A stretch of 64,000 nt of DNA. Source: Toxorhynchites rutilus septentrionalis. Taxonomy: Eukaryota > Arthropoda > Insecta > Diptera > Culicidae. Below the pieces are notes generated by a model that made no database searches, was not told where the DNA came from, and saw only the letters and a program-made list of their open reading frames with translations. Positions 44,779 to 55,797 of this stretch are shown here, one piece after another; position 1 is the stretch's first letter, and the number at the start of each line of letters is the position of its first letter. Both the position numbers and the translations under genes were made by a program. The stretch lies in assembly GCF_029784135.1 (NCBI RefSeq), contig NC_073746.1, forward strand, positions 69,563,042 through 69,627,041, in the 5' to 3' direction.

Positions 44779-44832
44779 TATCCGGTATCCGGGCAAAAAG
44801 GCCGGATGAGCCGGATATCCGTTTCATCTCTA
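44779..44832 (-). mobile_element. hAT-like terminal fragment
   Basis: The minus strand reads TAGAGATGAAACGGATATCC with a following GGATAC/CCGGATAT repeat, the style of hAT ends. A degenerate partner (tcggatattcgg) lies at ~43,842. If these pair, the element would enclose the candidate small ORFs. Confidence 0.4.
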
Positions 44833-45685
44833 GTAACAATGTTTATTTTATAGTTTCTATATTTGACCTACTTTATCTCCAAATGGAAATTCCTCAGAAT
44901 TTTTATCTCGAAACATGTTCAAATTTATGCTAAAAGTTAAAAAAAAATGCCATAGTAATACCAAGTGGAAATACCGCCAAAGAATATCAGATTGAAGACA
45001 AGCGTATTTAATAAGGGAAATAGTCGTGGACTGTAATACAAAACAATCCGTACTTTGCTTTTCCACAAGTTCCTTTTTATTATAAAAAAATGAAATTAAT
45101 TCAGGTAAAAGTAACACGAATCGATAAATATGTTTCCTGAAATATTTCAATCAGCCAAATGTACCGATCGGCGTCATTGTTTACGTTTGTGAAAATTTGT
45201 TTGTAAGTACGAATTCAACCATGTATCGATATGCGTTGCAAGTTTCCAGAACTAAATTAATTCAAATTTATTGAATAATTCCGTTATCCAGATTGATATC
45301 AAAAATGAAAACTGGACGTGAAACATTTATTTTAACACGTTTAAACGTTTAAAAAAATGTGAGCTTTATTTATTTCCATTTCAACTATGGCAGTACTTGT
45401 TTTGAAAATATGCAACATAATCTTATTGGGTTTAGATATATTCACAAAACATTGGGAAAAAGACCAATGCTACCCCATTTTACGGTACTTATTTGTTTGA
45501 AAACTTACTAGAACCATTTATTCGAAATAATTCATGCTCCAAAAAACTATTTCTGCATTGTTTATTTTTAACTCTAAGACATCTTAAAAAGTTACGTTAT
45601 ATCGAGATAAAGTTTCGTTATATCGAATTACGTTACATCGAGGTTGCTTCATATCGAGGTATGATTTTCAAAACACTCAAACTTT

Positions 45686-45809
45686 GATCGCTTTGCGCCA
45701 CTCTCCCTTAAGTCCGATTGAGCTGAAATTTGGCATAAGGTGTTTTTTCGAGGTGGTGGACATTTTGTATAGGGTAACTTTTTGAAATTCGAGATGACCA
45801 TTTGCATTG
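45686..45809 (+). repeat. Dispersed repeat related to 17,349-17,500
   Basis: Shared words tttgatcgctttgcgcc, gtccgattgagctg and tttttgaaattcga. The stretch directly precedes a LINE fragment. Confidence 0.5.
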
Positions 45810-45822
45810 ACACCCTAGTGTA

Positions 45823-46632
45823 CAGTCATACCTCACTCAAATGTAGACTACATACATATGTTATTACAATGTTTTCTTATATACTAATTGTTATTTCCAC
45901 GGCACATGTTTTTAATTTGCTCTCTATTCATTGTGATGTCAATTTTGTCGTAATGACGATTGTACATAAGCATCATGCGATTTACAAGAGCGTTGCTTGC
46001 ATAATTTGTTCTAGATGCTTTTATTTGGAATAAGCTCCTTGTTCATAATTGACATCCTGGTACATAAATGTTTAAGCCAGATAACAATTACGCTGACTGT
46101 ACACGTTGTGAAATAAGATAGTTTACAAAGAAAAGCATTGAAAGTTTTCTACGTTCTTTAAGTGTTTGTATGTTGATGAGCATGTAGTGTGCTTCATATG
46201 AAGGAAGAGGGAAAGATGTCCAGTTCAATTTACGATGTACATACAAAAGAAATTGTTTTTGGACAGACTCTATGCGTTCTACGTGTGCGACAATATAAGG
46301 ATTCCATACAATGATGCAGTATTCCAAAATAGGTCTTACATATGTGGTGTATAATGTTTTTATTGTATATGAGTCCTGGAAGTTATGTGCAAAGCGTTTT
46401 ATGAAGCTTAACACTCTATTTGCTTTGTTAATTACTGAGCTGTGTTCATGACTATTCTGCATTTTTTTATAGTTTCGTTTCCTTGGGATATTACAATATT
46501 TTGTGTTTGTTGTTTTCTGCTGAATGTCATTGCACTACATTTTCTTGTACTAAGTTGTAAGAGGATTTTTTACACCACGTTTATTTCATTCTGGAGTGCT
46601 TCAAAGTCGCTGTCATTTCCAATTTTCAATTT
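45823..46632 (-). mobile_element. 5'-truncated CR1/Jockey-type LINE fragment with 13-bp TSD
   Basis: An 810-bp minus-strand insertion flanked by acaccctagtgta at 45,810-45,822 and 46,633-46,645. It contains the RT C-terminus: STRKCSAMTFSRKQQ, then in the open frame 46,462-46,088 INKANRVLSFIKRFAHNF and VRPILEYCIIVWNPY. It starts past the catalytic YADD, so it is a dead fragment. The 3' end has no long poly-A, which favours CR1 or a related clade. Confidence 0.75.
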
Positions 46633-46830
46633 ACACCCTAGTGTATACCCAAACTAGCGTTGGCAGAAAACATTTCATCTTCGGCAGAAAAAATGCTCTT
46701 TCGTGTGTTTAAGGGTGAATTGAATAGATAAAAGCATCTTTTCAAAAGCTTCAAAATACTTGTATGTATGGGAGCAGACATTTCTTTCTCTCAGACTGAA
46801 CGTCAACCTACGATTGTGCTAAAAAAAACG

Positions 46831-46905
46831 ATTTCAACGGGGATCGAATCAAAGTCGGCAAAGCTATTTCACATGACCACGCTATCCACATAGCCACTGG
46901 TACTG
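46831..46905 (-). mobile_element. tRNA-like SINE head remnant
   Basis: On the minus strand, A-box-like TGGCTATGTGGATAGC and B-box-like GATTCGATCCCC are correctly spaced. The ends do not form an acceptor stem, so it is not a working tRNA. The rest of the stretch 46,646-47,700 shows no gene. Confidence 0.5.
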
Positions 46906-47702
46906 TTGAATAGAAGCGTGATAATATTACACTGAAAGTTAAAGGAGAGCATAAACGTGAGTCTATATTCTTCTCGTTCAGGCTCATTTAATGTGATAAA
47001 TCGGGGTGCCAAAACATTAGTTTTGGTTGTGTGAAAGGCCCATATACAATATTAAACTAAGAATTAAAACATGTTAACGTTGAAAAATTATAACTCAAAA
47101 AGTTAAAAATACATATGTCTTTTAACAATGTAAATGGTTCAAAAGTCATTTGTGGGAAAAAGGGAATGAAATTGATTTTTCGGACCTCCCTGAAATGGGA
47201 ATGGACACCCTAATGAAAAAAGTTGATGGGCCTGGGCCAAAGGACACGGAGATGATCTTGACATAGGACTGTGATTGTGTGTAGTAATTGCTTTGAATTG
47301 AGTTTTTTCATTGTTCAAAATCTGAATGTTTTCTCTTTTGATACATCAAATAGAAGCCCTGGAAAAAAACCTTCTCCAGTATGAACTTATATCCTTTACA
47401 GGTTAGATGAGATAACGTGGTAGAATCCGGAGCCACATTCTGTTCAAAAATGAACACAAAAATATCATTAAATCCATTAGTACTCTTTTTTTTTGTTTAT
47501 TCAATTATGCAGAAGAAGACAAGGAGTCATCAATTGTCATTTTTAAACACAAGTCTAAATAGGTAAGATCTACATAAATGTAATCCTAAGTCAAAAAAAT
47601 ATATTACAGAAATTTATTATGGATAAAAATGAGATTTTATCTTTCGTTGCCAAGTTTTCCGGTGGCCATGAGTGCTCTCTTGGGAAGTTTGTGTAGCTGC
47701 TG

Positions 47703-48078
47703 CTTTTAATTTTTATAGGAGGAATATTAGTTTTATTTATTTATGTAACCTCCCTTTCCTCAAATGAAATATTTTCTTTTTCAATAAAATTATCAATTAT
47801 TCTATACCTTATATTAATTACCTTTTTAATATTTTTTTTATAGATAAAATAATAATTTAAACATTTATTAATAATTACGAAATAAATTTATTATCTAATT
47901 TTAAATCTTTATATATAGAAAATATTTTATCTTTAAATAAAATATATAATTTTCCTACAAATTTAATTACTTTACTTTTAATTAACTATTTATTTTTAAC
48001 ATTACTAGTCACAGTAAAAATGTCTATAAAAAATTATGGAGGAAAATTTACGCCCATTAACTTAATTAACAAAATTAT
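47703..48078 (+). pseudogene. ND6: ND6 fragment (NADH dehydrogenase subunit 6), NUMT
   Basis: In the mitochondrial code: GGMLVLFIYVTSLSSNEMFS, then SMKLSIILYLMLITF and SLYMENILSLNKMYNFPTN, the C-terminal two-thirds of ND6. The last residues (KNYGGKFTPIN) differ from the usual RPMN-type end. The 5' part lies outside the insertion. Confidence 0.85.
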
Positions 48079-48089
48079 TAATAAAATTA

Positions 48090-49157
48090 ATGAATAAACC
48101 AATTCGAAATACCCACCCTTTATTTAAAATTATAAGTAATGCACTAGTTGATTTACCTACTCCCTCTAATATTTCAATTTCATGAAATTTCGGATCACTT
48201 TTAGGACTTTGTTTAATTATTCAAATATTAACAGACCTTTTTTTAGCTATACATTATACAGCAGATATTGAAACTGCCTTTAATAGAGTAAATCATATTT
48301 ATCGAGATGTTAATAATGGATGACTACTCCGAATTTGTCACGCATATGGAGCTTCATTTTTCTTTGCATGTTTATTTACTCATGTAAGACGAGGTATTTA
48401 CTACAATTCATTTCTTTATATTCCTATATGAATAGTAGGAGTAATTATATTATTCATAACAATAGCAACAGGATTTTTAAGATATGTTTCACCTTGAGGA
48501 CAAATATCTTTTTGAGGAGCAACTGTTATTACAAGTCTTTTGTTATTACAAGTTTTATGTCAGTATTTAGGAAATGATTTAGTTCAATGAATTTGAGGAG
48601 GATTCCCAATTGATAACGCAACTTGAACCCAATTTTTTACTTTTCATTTTATTTTACCTTTTATTATTTTAGCTTTAACAATAATTCACCTTTTATTTTT
48701 ACATCAAACAGGCTCAAATAACCCATTAGGGTTGAATAGAAATATTGATAAAATCCCATTTCACCCATATTTTATTACAAAGATATAGCAGGATTTATTA
48801 TTTTTATTTTAATTTCAATTACTTTTATTTGAAAATTTAACTACTTATTAATAGATCCCGAAAATTTTATTCCGGCTAATCCTTTAGTAATTTCTGTTCA
48901 CATTCAACCTGAATGATATTTTTTATTTGCTTATGCAACTTTACGATCAATCCCCAATAAATTAGGAGGAGTAATTGCTTTAGTTAAATCAATTGCTATT
49001 TTAATAATTTTACTTTTTACTCATATAAGTAAATTTCAAGGACTTCAATTTTATCCTCTTAACCAAATTTTATTTTGAACAATAACTACTATTACATGTC
49101 TATTAACTTGAATTGGAGCACGACCTGTAGAAATCTCTTATATTATAACAGGATAAA
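48090..49157 (+). pseudogene. CYTB: Cytochrome b pseudogene, NUMT
   Basis: Starts at ATG 48,090 ([20 protein letters not shown]). It keeps the Qo-site region and haem-ligand context ([44 protein letters not shown]). A single-base deletion near 48,783 (after FHPYFIT) shifts the frame. A TAA comes early in the C-terminus (ISYIMTG-stop), where functional genes continue for ~20-25 residues. In mitochondria the protein is the core of complex III. Here it is a dead nuclear copy, and standard-code ORFs inside it are artefacts. Confidence 0.92.
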
Positions 49158-49228
49158 TTTTAACAATTTTATATTTTTTTATATTTTATTATTAATCCCC
49201 TTTTATCAAAATACTGAGATAACCTTTT

Positions 49229-49299
49229 AAATTAATTAATAAGCTTTTACAGCATATGTTTTGAAAACATAAGAAAGAAGTAAACTCTTCTTATAATTT
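49229..49299 (+). tRNA. trnS2: Mitochondrial tRNA-Ser(UCN), nuclear pseudo-copy
   Basis: Follows CYTB as in insect mitochondria. The anticodon stem gttttgaaaac has TGA at 49,262-49,264. The acceptor arms nearly pair (aaattaa with ttataattt). It is not expected to be expressed from the nucleus. Confidence 0.8.
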
Positions 49300-49300
49300 T

Positions 49301-49307
49301 ATACTAA
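49301..49307 (+). promoter_or_regulatory. ATACTAA mitochondrial transcription-termination motif, NUMT
   Basis: The conserved 7-base motif between tRNA-Ser(UCN) and ND1 in insects, where a termination factor binds. It confirms the mitochondrial origin and orientation. Confidence 0.8.
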
Positions 49308-49340
49308 AAATCATTCATTATAAAGAGAGAAAAATATATA

Positions 49341-49700
49341 GGGGGTCTTCGTAGCCACTTGGTTACGCGTTCGCTTACTAAGCGATCGATCGTGAGTTCA
49401 AACTCAGGGCCCTCAATTGACCATCTTTGTGTTGTTATAGAATAACTACGTCCACGCAACCATCATCAGCGATGGAGATCGATCCAAGGTGGAACAAAGA
49501 TCGATTCATCCATATAACTGCTCTGCTCTGCAAGAAACATCGGGATGCTTTTCTATAAAGAACCCAACAATGATCAATATCAACTGTCTCCGCTGTCCAG
49601 TCTGCTGAACAATGGAAGAACAGATAGAATACCTTTACGCCTAAATGGCTAGTGAATTTCAATTTACCATAATGTTATGGAACACAAAACCTAACGCCTA
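49341..49700 (+). mobile_element. tRNA-derived SINE within the NUMT
   Basis: The head gggggtcttcgtagccactt plus ggttacgcg (A box) and gtgagttcaaactc (B box) resembles a tRNA with a ttactaa anticodon loop. A ~280-bp body follows. The phrase acgcctaaatggcta occurs twice near its 3' end (~49,640 and ~49,691). The exact 3' boundary with the RTE is unclear. Confidence 0.7.
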
Positions 49701-49751
49701 AATGGCTACTTTATTTATTTATTTATAATGATACTACATCCCATTGAGAGA

Positions 49752-50390
49752 TTAGATCTTCTTCACAATTTTTCGCCAATAATCCCGATCCATGGCTGCA
49801 GTTCTCCAACTCCCGGCTGCACCGATTCTTGCCAAGTCCTGCTCCACCTGGTCCAACCACCTCGCTCGCTGGGCTCCTCTCCTTCTTGTTCCTACCGGAT
49901 TCGATGCGAACACCATCTTTGCAGGGCTGCTGTCCGGCAATCTTGCAACATGCCCTGCCCATCGCACTCGTCCAGCCTTGGCGACTTTCTGAATGCTGGG
50001 TTCGTCGTAGAGTTGCGCCAGTTCGTGGTTCATTCTCCTTCTCCATACTCCGCTTTCCTGTACACCACCGTATATTGTTCTGAGCACTCGGCGTTCGAAA
50101 ACTCCAAGCGCTTGTGAGTCCTCTTCAAGCATCGTCCATGCTTCGTGCCCATAGAGAATAACCGGTCGAATTAGGGATTTGTACATGGTACACTTCGTAC
50201 GGGGTCGGAGTTTGTTGGACCTCAAGGATTTGCGGAACCCATAGTAGGCTCGACTTCCATTGACAATGCGTCTTCGAATTTCACGGCTGTTGTTGTTGTC
50301 AGTTGTTATCAACGAGCCAAGGTAGACAAATTCCTCTACCACCTCGAGCTCGTCGCCGTCGATCACAACACTACTACCAAGAAGAACTCT
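49752..50390 (-). pseudogene. RTE C-terminal region
   Basis: Resumes after the deletion with RVLLGSSVVIDGDELEVVEE and continues to RWLDQVEQDLARIGAAGSWR and a normal stop. It is nearly the same protein as in copy 1, so copies 1 and 2 diverged recently. Confidence 0.85.
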
Positions 50391-50391
50391 G

Positions 50392-52270
50392 CGGCCTTGA
50401 AATCGACGAAGATGTGGTGTGTAGGGACCTGATACTCGCGGCACTTTTGGAGGATCTGCCGCAGTGTAAAAATCTGGTCCGTCGTCGAGCAACCGGGCAT
50501 GAATCCGGCCTGATAACTTCCCACAAATCTACTTACTATTGGTGATAGGCGGCGGAAGAGGATCTGAGACAAAATTTTGTAGGCACCATTCAGGATTGTG
50601 ATGGCCCGATAGTTCCCACAATCCAACTTGTCGCCTTTTTTATAGACGGGGCAGATTACCCCGTCCTTCCACTCCTCCGGTAGCTGTTCTGTGTCCCAGA
50701 TCCTGACTATCAACCGGTGCATACACTCTACAAGTTTTCTCAGCCCTCCCTTGAAGAGCTCCGCTACGAGGCCATCCTTACCAGCTGCTTTGTGGCTCTT
50801 GAGCTGATTAATGGCCTCCTTAACTTCACCCATCGTCGGGGGTGGTACGTCGTCGTTGTTCATTGCACCGGTGTAGTCCTCCTCAACGCCGTCTAGGTCT
50901 CCTGTCTGCGCGCTGTTCAGGTGTTCATCGTAGTGCTGCCTCCACCTTTCGATCACCTCGCGTTCGTTCGTCAAAATGCCTCCTTCCTTGTTTCTGCACA
51001 TTTCGGCCCGCGGCACAAAGCCTTTGTGCGAGGCGTTTAGTTTCTTGAGGAACTTCCGCGATTCTCGAGAACGATAAAGCAGCTCCATCTTCTCACACTC
51101 TTTCTCTTCCAGGCGGCGCTTTTTTTCCCGAAAGAGATGTGTTTGCTGCCTTCGTTTCAGTCTGTATCGTTCCACGTTTTGTCGAGTCGCTCGTTGCAGC
51201 ATGGCTGCGCGTGCTGCATCCTTCTCGTTCAGGAGCGCTCGGCACTCGTCGTCAAACCATTCGTTCCGTTGTCCTCGTTGTTCATACCCGATGACGGTCT
51301 CTGCTGTGCTGCTAATTGCTGATTTTAAGGAGTTCCAGCATTCATCGAGGGGAACAGCATCCAGTTCGTCTACCCCCGGTAACGCAGCTTCAAGACGCTG
51401 CGAATATGTTGCAGCAACGTTCGGCTCCTGTAGTCGTCGTAAGTGATACCGTGGTGAGCGCTGGTGTCTTATGTTATTGACGACTGACAGTTTAGAACGC
51501 AGTTTGACCATCACCAGGTAGTGGTCTGAATCGATGTTAGCGCCACGATAGGTTCTGACGTCGATGATATCCGAGAAGTGCCGACCGTCGATCAAAACGT
51601 GGTCAATTTGTGTTTCTGTTTGCTGTGGTGATCTCCAGGTGTAACGGTATTGGAGGCTGTGCTGGAAGAAGGTGCTACGTATGGCCATGTTCTTGGAGGC
51701 TGCGAAGTCGATAAGTCTTAGGCCGTTTTCGTTGGTTCGCTGATGAGCGCTGAACCTACCAATTACCGGTCTGAATTCCTCCTCCTGGCCGACCTGAGCG
51801 TTCAAATCACCGATGACGATTTTGATGTCGTGTTTTGGGCAGCGATCGTATTCACGCTCTAGCTGCGCGTAGAATTCTTCTTTATCGTCATCGGTGATAG
51901 CTAGATGGGGGCTGTGGACGTTGATAATGCTGATATTGAAGAAGTGGCCTCTCATCCTCAATCTGCACATTCTCTCATTGATCGGCCACCAACCAATCAC
52001 CCGTTTTTGCATCTCCCCCATCACGATGAAAGCTGTACCCAGCTCGTGTGTGTTGCCGCAGCTCTGATAGATGGTATATCCACCATGGAACGATCGCACC
52101 ATCGAACCTTTCCAGCACACCTCCTGCAGCGCTACGATGTTGAAATTGCGGGCTCTCAATATTCCCGAAAGAATTCGGGTACTCGCAAGAAAATTGAGAG
52201 ACTTGTAGTTCCATGTTCCGAGTTTCCAATCTCTAGTCCGTGTTCTTTGCGTGGGTCTAGTCCGATTTTC
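50392..52270 (-). pseudogene. RTE endonuclease and RT N-terminal part
   Basis: From LGTWNYKSLNFLASTR upstream of the first Met (52,159) through endonuclease motifs LQEVCWKGS, GDLNAQVGQEEE and DSDHYLVMVKL, then a long basic linker, then RT motifs KAAGKDGLVAELFKGG, GNYRAITILNGAYKIL, YQAGFMPGCSTTDQIFTLRQ and FVDFKAA. At 50,391 the frame runs into unrelated codons because the RT palm, including the FADD catalytic box, is deleted. No other stop is seen over ~600 codons. Copies 1 and 3 show what is missing. Confidence 0.85.
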
Positions 52271-52340
52271 CTGTCTCGAATTTCTTTGTGAATTTTCCTG
52301 TGCGTTTTATTTTAACGGATGGCTTGCAAAAATAATTAAA

Positions 52341-52552
52341 AAACTGGAAAAATAATAAACTTAATAATTTGATAATAAAGGATATGTCTGTCCTTTAGTA
52401 AATAATTTAACCGCATCTCTAAAAGGTTGTAATAACCCAACAAATCCAACTTTATTGAGACCTTTTCGAATTTGAATATATCCTCTAACCTTTCGTTCTA
52501 ATAATGTTAAAAAAGCTACTCTAACTAAAACACAAATAATTAATAATGAACT
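52341..52552 (-). pseudogene. ND1: ND1 5' fragment, NUMT
   Basis: In the mitochondrial code the minus strand gives [20 protein letters not shown], then [13 protein letters not shown] and QTYPLLSNY: the first ~70 residues of NADH dehydrogenase subunit 1. A TAA follows after SNY and the remainder is absent. Confidence 0.85.
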
Positions 52553-52619
52553 ACTATTTATAATAATAAAATATTATTCAATAAATTCAAAATTTTTTAC
52601 ACTAATCTGCCAAAATAGT
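52553..52619 (-). tRNA. trnL1: Mitochondrial tRNA-Leu(CUN), nuclear pseudo-copy
   Basis: Minus strand ACTATTTTGGCAGATTAGTG start and a matching 3' acceptor ATAGT. The anticodon position reads TTG (plus-strand caa at 52,588-52,590) instead of the usual TAG, a decay mutation. Confidence 0.8.
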
Positions 52620-52624
52620 AATTA

Positions 52625-53518
52625 AACATTATTATTAATCATTTTAATAAAATTTATATATTTATATATTAGGTCCTTTCTAACTATAATATAATTATTA
52701 ATTAAAGATAGAAACCAACCTGGCTTACACCGGTTTGAACTCAGATCATGTAAGAATTCAAAGGTCGAACAGACCTAAATTTTAAACTTCTACACCTAAA
52801 AATAACTCTTAATACAACATCGAAGTCGCAATCTTTTTTGACGATATGAACTCTAAAAAAATTACGCTATTATCCCTAAGGTAACTTAAATTTTTAATCA
52901 ATATTATTGGATCAACTATTCATATATTATTAATTTTAATTAAAAGTCAATTAAATTTTTATACCACCCCAGTAAAATTTTTAATAAAATTAAACTTTTT
53001 AATTAAAAAATAAAATTCTAAAAAAATTTATATAAGACAGTATATATCTTATCCAACCATTCATACAAGCCTCCAATTAAAAGGCTATTGATTATGCTAC
53101 CTTCGCACAGTCAAAATACTGCGGTCCTTTTAATAATATTCAGTGAGCAGGTTAGACTTTCAATCAATTTCAAAAAGACATGTTTTTGATAAACAGGTAA
53201 ATATATATTTATTGCCGAATTCCTTATATAAACCTCTCATTTATAAATAATTTATATAAATTTATATACTAATTTTATCATAATTAATAAACTTTTATTT
53301 AAATTTATATTTTAATAAATAATTTAATTTTAAAATAAATAATATACTTATAAAATAAATTATAACATACTTACTAATAATGACTATTTTTAAGCCTATA
53401 TTTATTTATTTATTTAATTGAAATTGAAATTTTTATTTTAAAGCTAATCCCTCAAAATATTAATTTTATTAAATTAAATTATTAACTAATTAAATATTTA
53501 ATTAATAAATCTGCAGCA
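52625..53518 (-). rRNA. rrnL: Mitochondrial 16S rRNA, 3' two-thirds, nuclear pseudo-copy
   Basis: Domain V landmarks lie at ~52,710-52,790 (aaccaacctggcttacaccg, ggtcgaacagacc) and ~52,860-52,885 (attacgctattatccctaag). The domain IV signature gattatgctaccttcgcaca lies at ~53,090. The 5' part of the rRNA is missing beyond ~53,518. Confidence 0.92.
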
Positions 53519-54154
53519 ACTGATTTCATTGGGTGCTAAGTTCTGTTTATGTTTAAGAAAGGGAGAGGAGAATGGGCAAGTACTTTCGAGGAAATGAAAC
53601 GGGCTTCTATGGAAAACATAATATTAAGATCGCGACTACTTAAGCTATCATAATATGATATGCGAGAGTATACCTTTTCGAACGTCTAAATCAGCAGTCA
53701 GTTAAATTCATTAATTGTATTAGTTACATAACCAAACAACATGCTCGTTATAATGACATCCTGGACCACAATTACATGAATTGTTAGTAGCAAGACCTAC
53801 ACGATAAAGACGTGAATTGGGCTCGAATTGATTAAACTTCGGGTATAATAGAGTAAAACCATCTTCCAAGATTGTCCCTCCATTGATTCTGCCAACTTAT
53901 AAATGCCTGTTTGTTCGAAAAATGGAGAATAACTCGAGATACGCATCGAATCATATTGTTAGCTAACGCCGAATTGTAGGCAAAAAGATTCCTCATTGCG
54001 TCGGGGAAGAAAACGAATGGTTAGTGCAATCGAAAAAAACATACCCATTTTAATCGTCAAATAGTTGACCTTTTTCACTATATCTTCTGTTCTCGTTTCA
54101 AGCAAAAAAAATGCTGGGTAAACTTCCTGTCTAATGGTATACAACACAACACAT
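53519..54154. other. Intergenic, no supported gene
   Basis: Nothing recognised. The open frame at 53,959-54,261 overlaps the hAT left end and has no domain. Confidence 0.45.
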
Positions 54155-54162
54155 GTCGCAAT

Positions 54163-54682
54163 CAGTGTTGCCACACGTACAGATTTATCTGGAAAGGTAC
54201 AGATTCGTTTAGTTATTTTTGGTACAGATTCTGTACGGTACAGACAATAGGTTTTCGTCAAAAAGTACAGAGAGGTACAGATTTTTTGGATGTCTAAAAA
54301 AATGATGGCTCGCTTGCATTTTCGGCATTTCGATGCCTTAGCAGCTGTCGAGCGATTTTTTTCTGAATATAATCAGAACAAAACTAAGCTTCAAAATCTA
54401 TTTTTGAGATCAAAAGATTTGATTAAACATCGTGGCGGCAGCTCAAAAATTTTTATAAATGAAGGTATGCAATCTAGATTCAAAAAACTATGTTTAAGTA
54501 TCAACAAACACACGAATGACTTACAAATGTATATGTAGTATTTGTAGTAAATAAATGAGTTGTTAATAAAATAGATTTTTCTCCACAGCGAACATTTTCG
54601 ATGGTACAGATTTGTGGAAGAAAAAGTACAGATGAGAAAGATTTTTAACCCCTCTGGTACAGAAAAAAATGTGGCAACACTG
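54163..54682 (+). mobile_element. Non-autonomous hAT element, 520 bp, 8-bp TSD
   Basis: The terminal inverted repeat CAGTGTTGCCACA is perfect over 13 bp. Flanks gtcgcaat at 54,155-54,162 and 54,683-54,690 are an 8-bp target duplication, the hAT hallmark. The subterminal regions carry many GTACAGAT-type repeats, likely transposase-binding sites. Confidence 0.92.
54290..54538 (+). pseudogene. hAT transposase C-terminal remnant
   Basis: 82 aa. LAAVERFFSEYNQNKTKLQN matches the end of the hAT dimerisation region (ER-F-S--N--KTK-RN pattern). KDLIKHRGGSS follows. The catalytic core and BED finger are absent, so the element is an internal-deletion derivative that depends on a transposase supplied elsewhere. 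Confidence 0.65.
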
Positions 54683-54690
54683 GTCGCAAT

Positions 54691-55797
54691 AACGAGATAG
54701 AGTAATGTGCGTTTGAAATCTCTTAATGAATCGTTACATTTTTCGTAGATTGGCCCCCCTATATAGAAATCAAAAACAGTCCTATGTCAAAAAACACTAT
54801 ATCGCTTACTGCATATTTCACATCAAAATTTATGTCAACATCATATATCATATAATTATTAGCTATAAGAACTAAATTATTTGGCCGATTGACTTCGCTA
54901 TGTTTGGCTATATTATATTCAAATAATATTAATAACATTTACATTGTAATTTGTATGGACAAAAATTTAATCACCTTTACCATCAGTTTGCTTTTTCCAG
55001 CTTTTCAAAAAAAATTTATAGGATTATTTATATTCGGTTTGTTGTTTTTCACTTGCTTATATATATTTTTGAACAATAATTTCTCAACGAATATAAAATG
55101 CAATATTTAATGATTATAAATGGGAAAGCAGGATTGCGGTGAGTTACATCTAGGATGATTTGCTAGAAACAAACAGTGTAATGTTACATGATTCAGGGCC
55201 CTCTATGAACAACTGTGAAGGATAAGGTGTTCAGGTCCATCTGTTATGTGAAATAACCGATGAGCTTTCAAAATCACAGAAACTGTTCGTGCGCATGCTT
55301 GTTGAAAATTTCACTATCACATTGAACTTTTGATTTGATAATAGAACTTTAAAGCTAGGGATAAACTTTGAAGCTTGCTCATGTGTCATGCGCTCTTTGT
55401 CAAAAATAAGCTTTATAGCGTACTACACCACAAAAAAAACAATGTAGATAAAGTTTGTGGAATTGTGAAAGCACCATATAATGTACTAAATAAAATACCC
55501 TCCATTTTAAATTTGAATTGTAAGTGTTGGTTTTGGTTGATTTTTACTCAAACAAATATTTACATTCTAATAAACATTTTCCCGTGTTTTCGATTTTCAC
55601 AGACCGTCCAAAAACAGAAATTATCGAACACAACAAAGTAAAATCGGAATTACATTTTTATAACAATGTTGAACATGAATTGGTTCATAACAAGTTATAT
55701 TTCAGAATGAGAATTGCAAAACTTGATAGTGAAAAGTCTTAAAAAAAATTTTTTTTCACACAAAGTATTTTTTAAAGGAGCATGCACTAAGTAAAGT
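54691..55797. other. Intergenic, no supported gene
   Basis: Very AT-rich. The small open frames at 54,889-55,110 (hydrophobic) and 55,375-55,742 lack signals or domains. Confidence 0.45.

Larger units (their letters stand above)
43596..45662. mobile_element. Possible pogo/Tigger-like DNA element remnant
   Basis: The left end CAGTTATACCTCGATATAAG follows a TA. The right end at ~45,640-45,662 is an inverted form (atatcgaggtat), preceded by several tatcga/ttacgt repeats. Such CAGT-TATACCTCGATATAA ends are typical of pogo-group transposons. No transposase remains. A shorter left end also lies at 42,001. Confidence 0.4.
47703..49335 (+). pseudogene. Nuclear mitochondrial insertion (NUMT), left part: ND6-CYTB-tRNA-Ser
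   Basis: Contiguous mitochondrial sequence in insect gene order, readable with the invertebrate mitochondrial code (TGA Trp, AGA Ser, ATA Met). It starts inside ND6 and ends just after the ATACTAA motif downstream of tRNA-Ser. The right part resumes at ~52,325. Surrounding nuclear repeats and SINEs show that it is a nuclear copy. Confidence 0.92.
49706..52300 (-). mobile_element. RTE-clade LINE, copy 2, near full length with internal deletion
   Basis: The minus-strand element has an endonuclease, the first part of the RT and the C-terminal region, but ~450 bp are missing at 50,391. Its 3' end matches copy 1 closely, and it sits inside the mitochondrial insertion next to the SINE. The 5' end near 52,300 is approximate. 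Confidence 0.85.
52325..53518 (-). pseudogene. NUMT, right part: ND1 start-tRNA-Leu-16S
   Basis: Continues the mitochondrial order of the left part on the opposite coding strand, as in real insect mitochondria. Most of ND1 (~650-700 bp) is missing between the two parts. Confidence 0.9.

Noticed and set aside
46831..46905. Possible genuine tRNA gene
   Set aside because: A and B boxes are present but no acceptor stem forms, so it is a SINE remnant.
48320..48577. Standard-code ORF of 85 aa
   Set aside because: It is a shifted frame of the CYTB nuclear copy and has no meaning in either genetic code.
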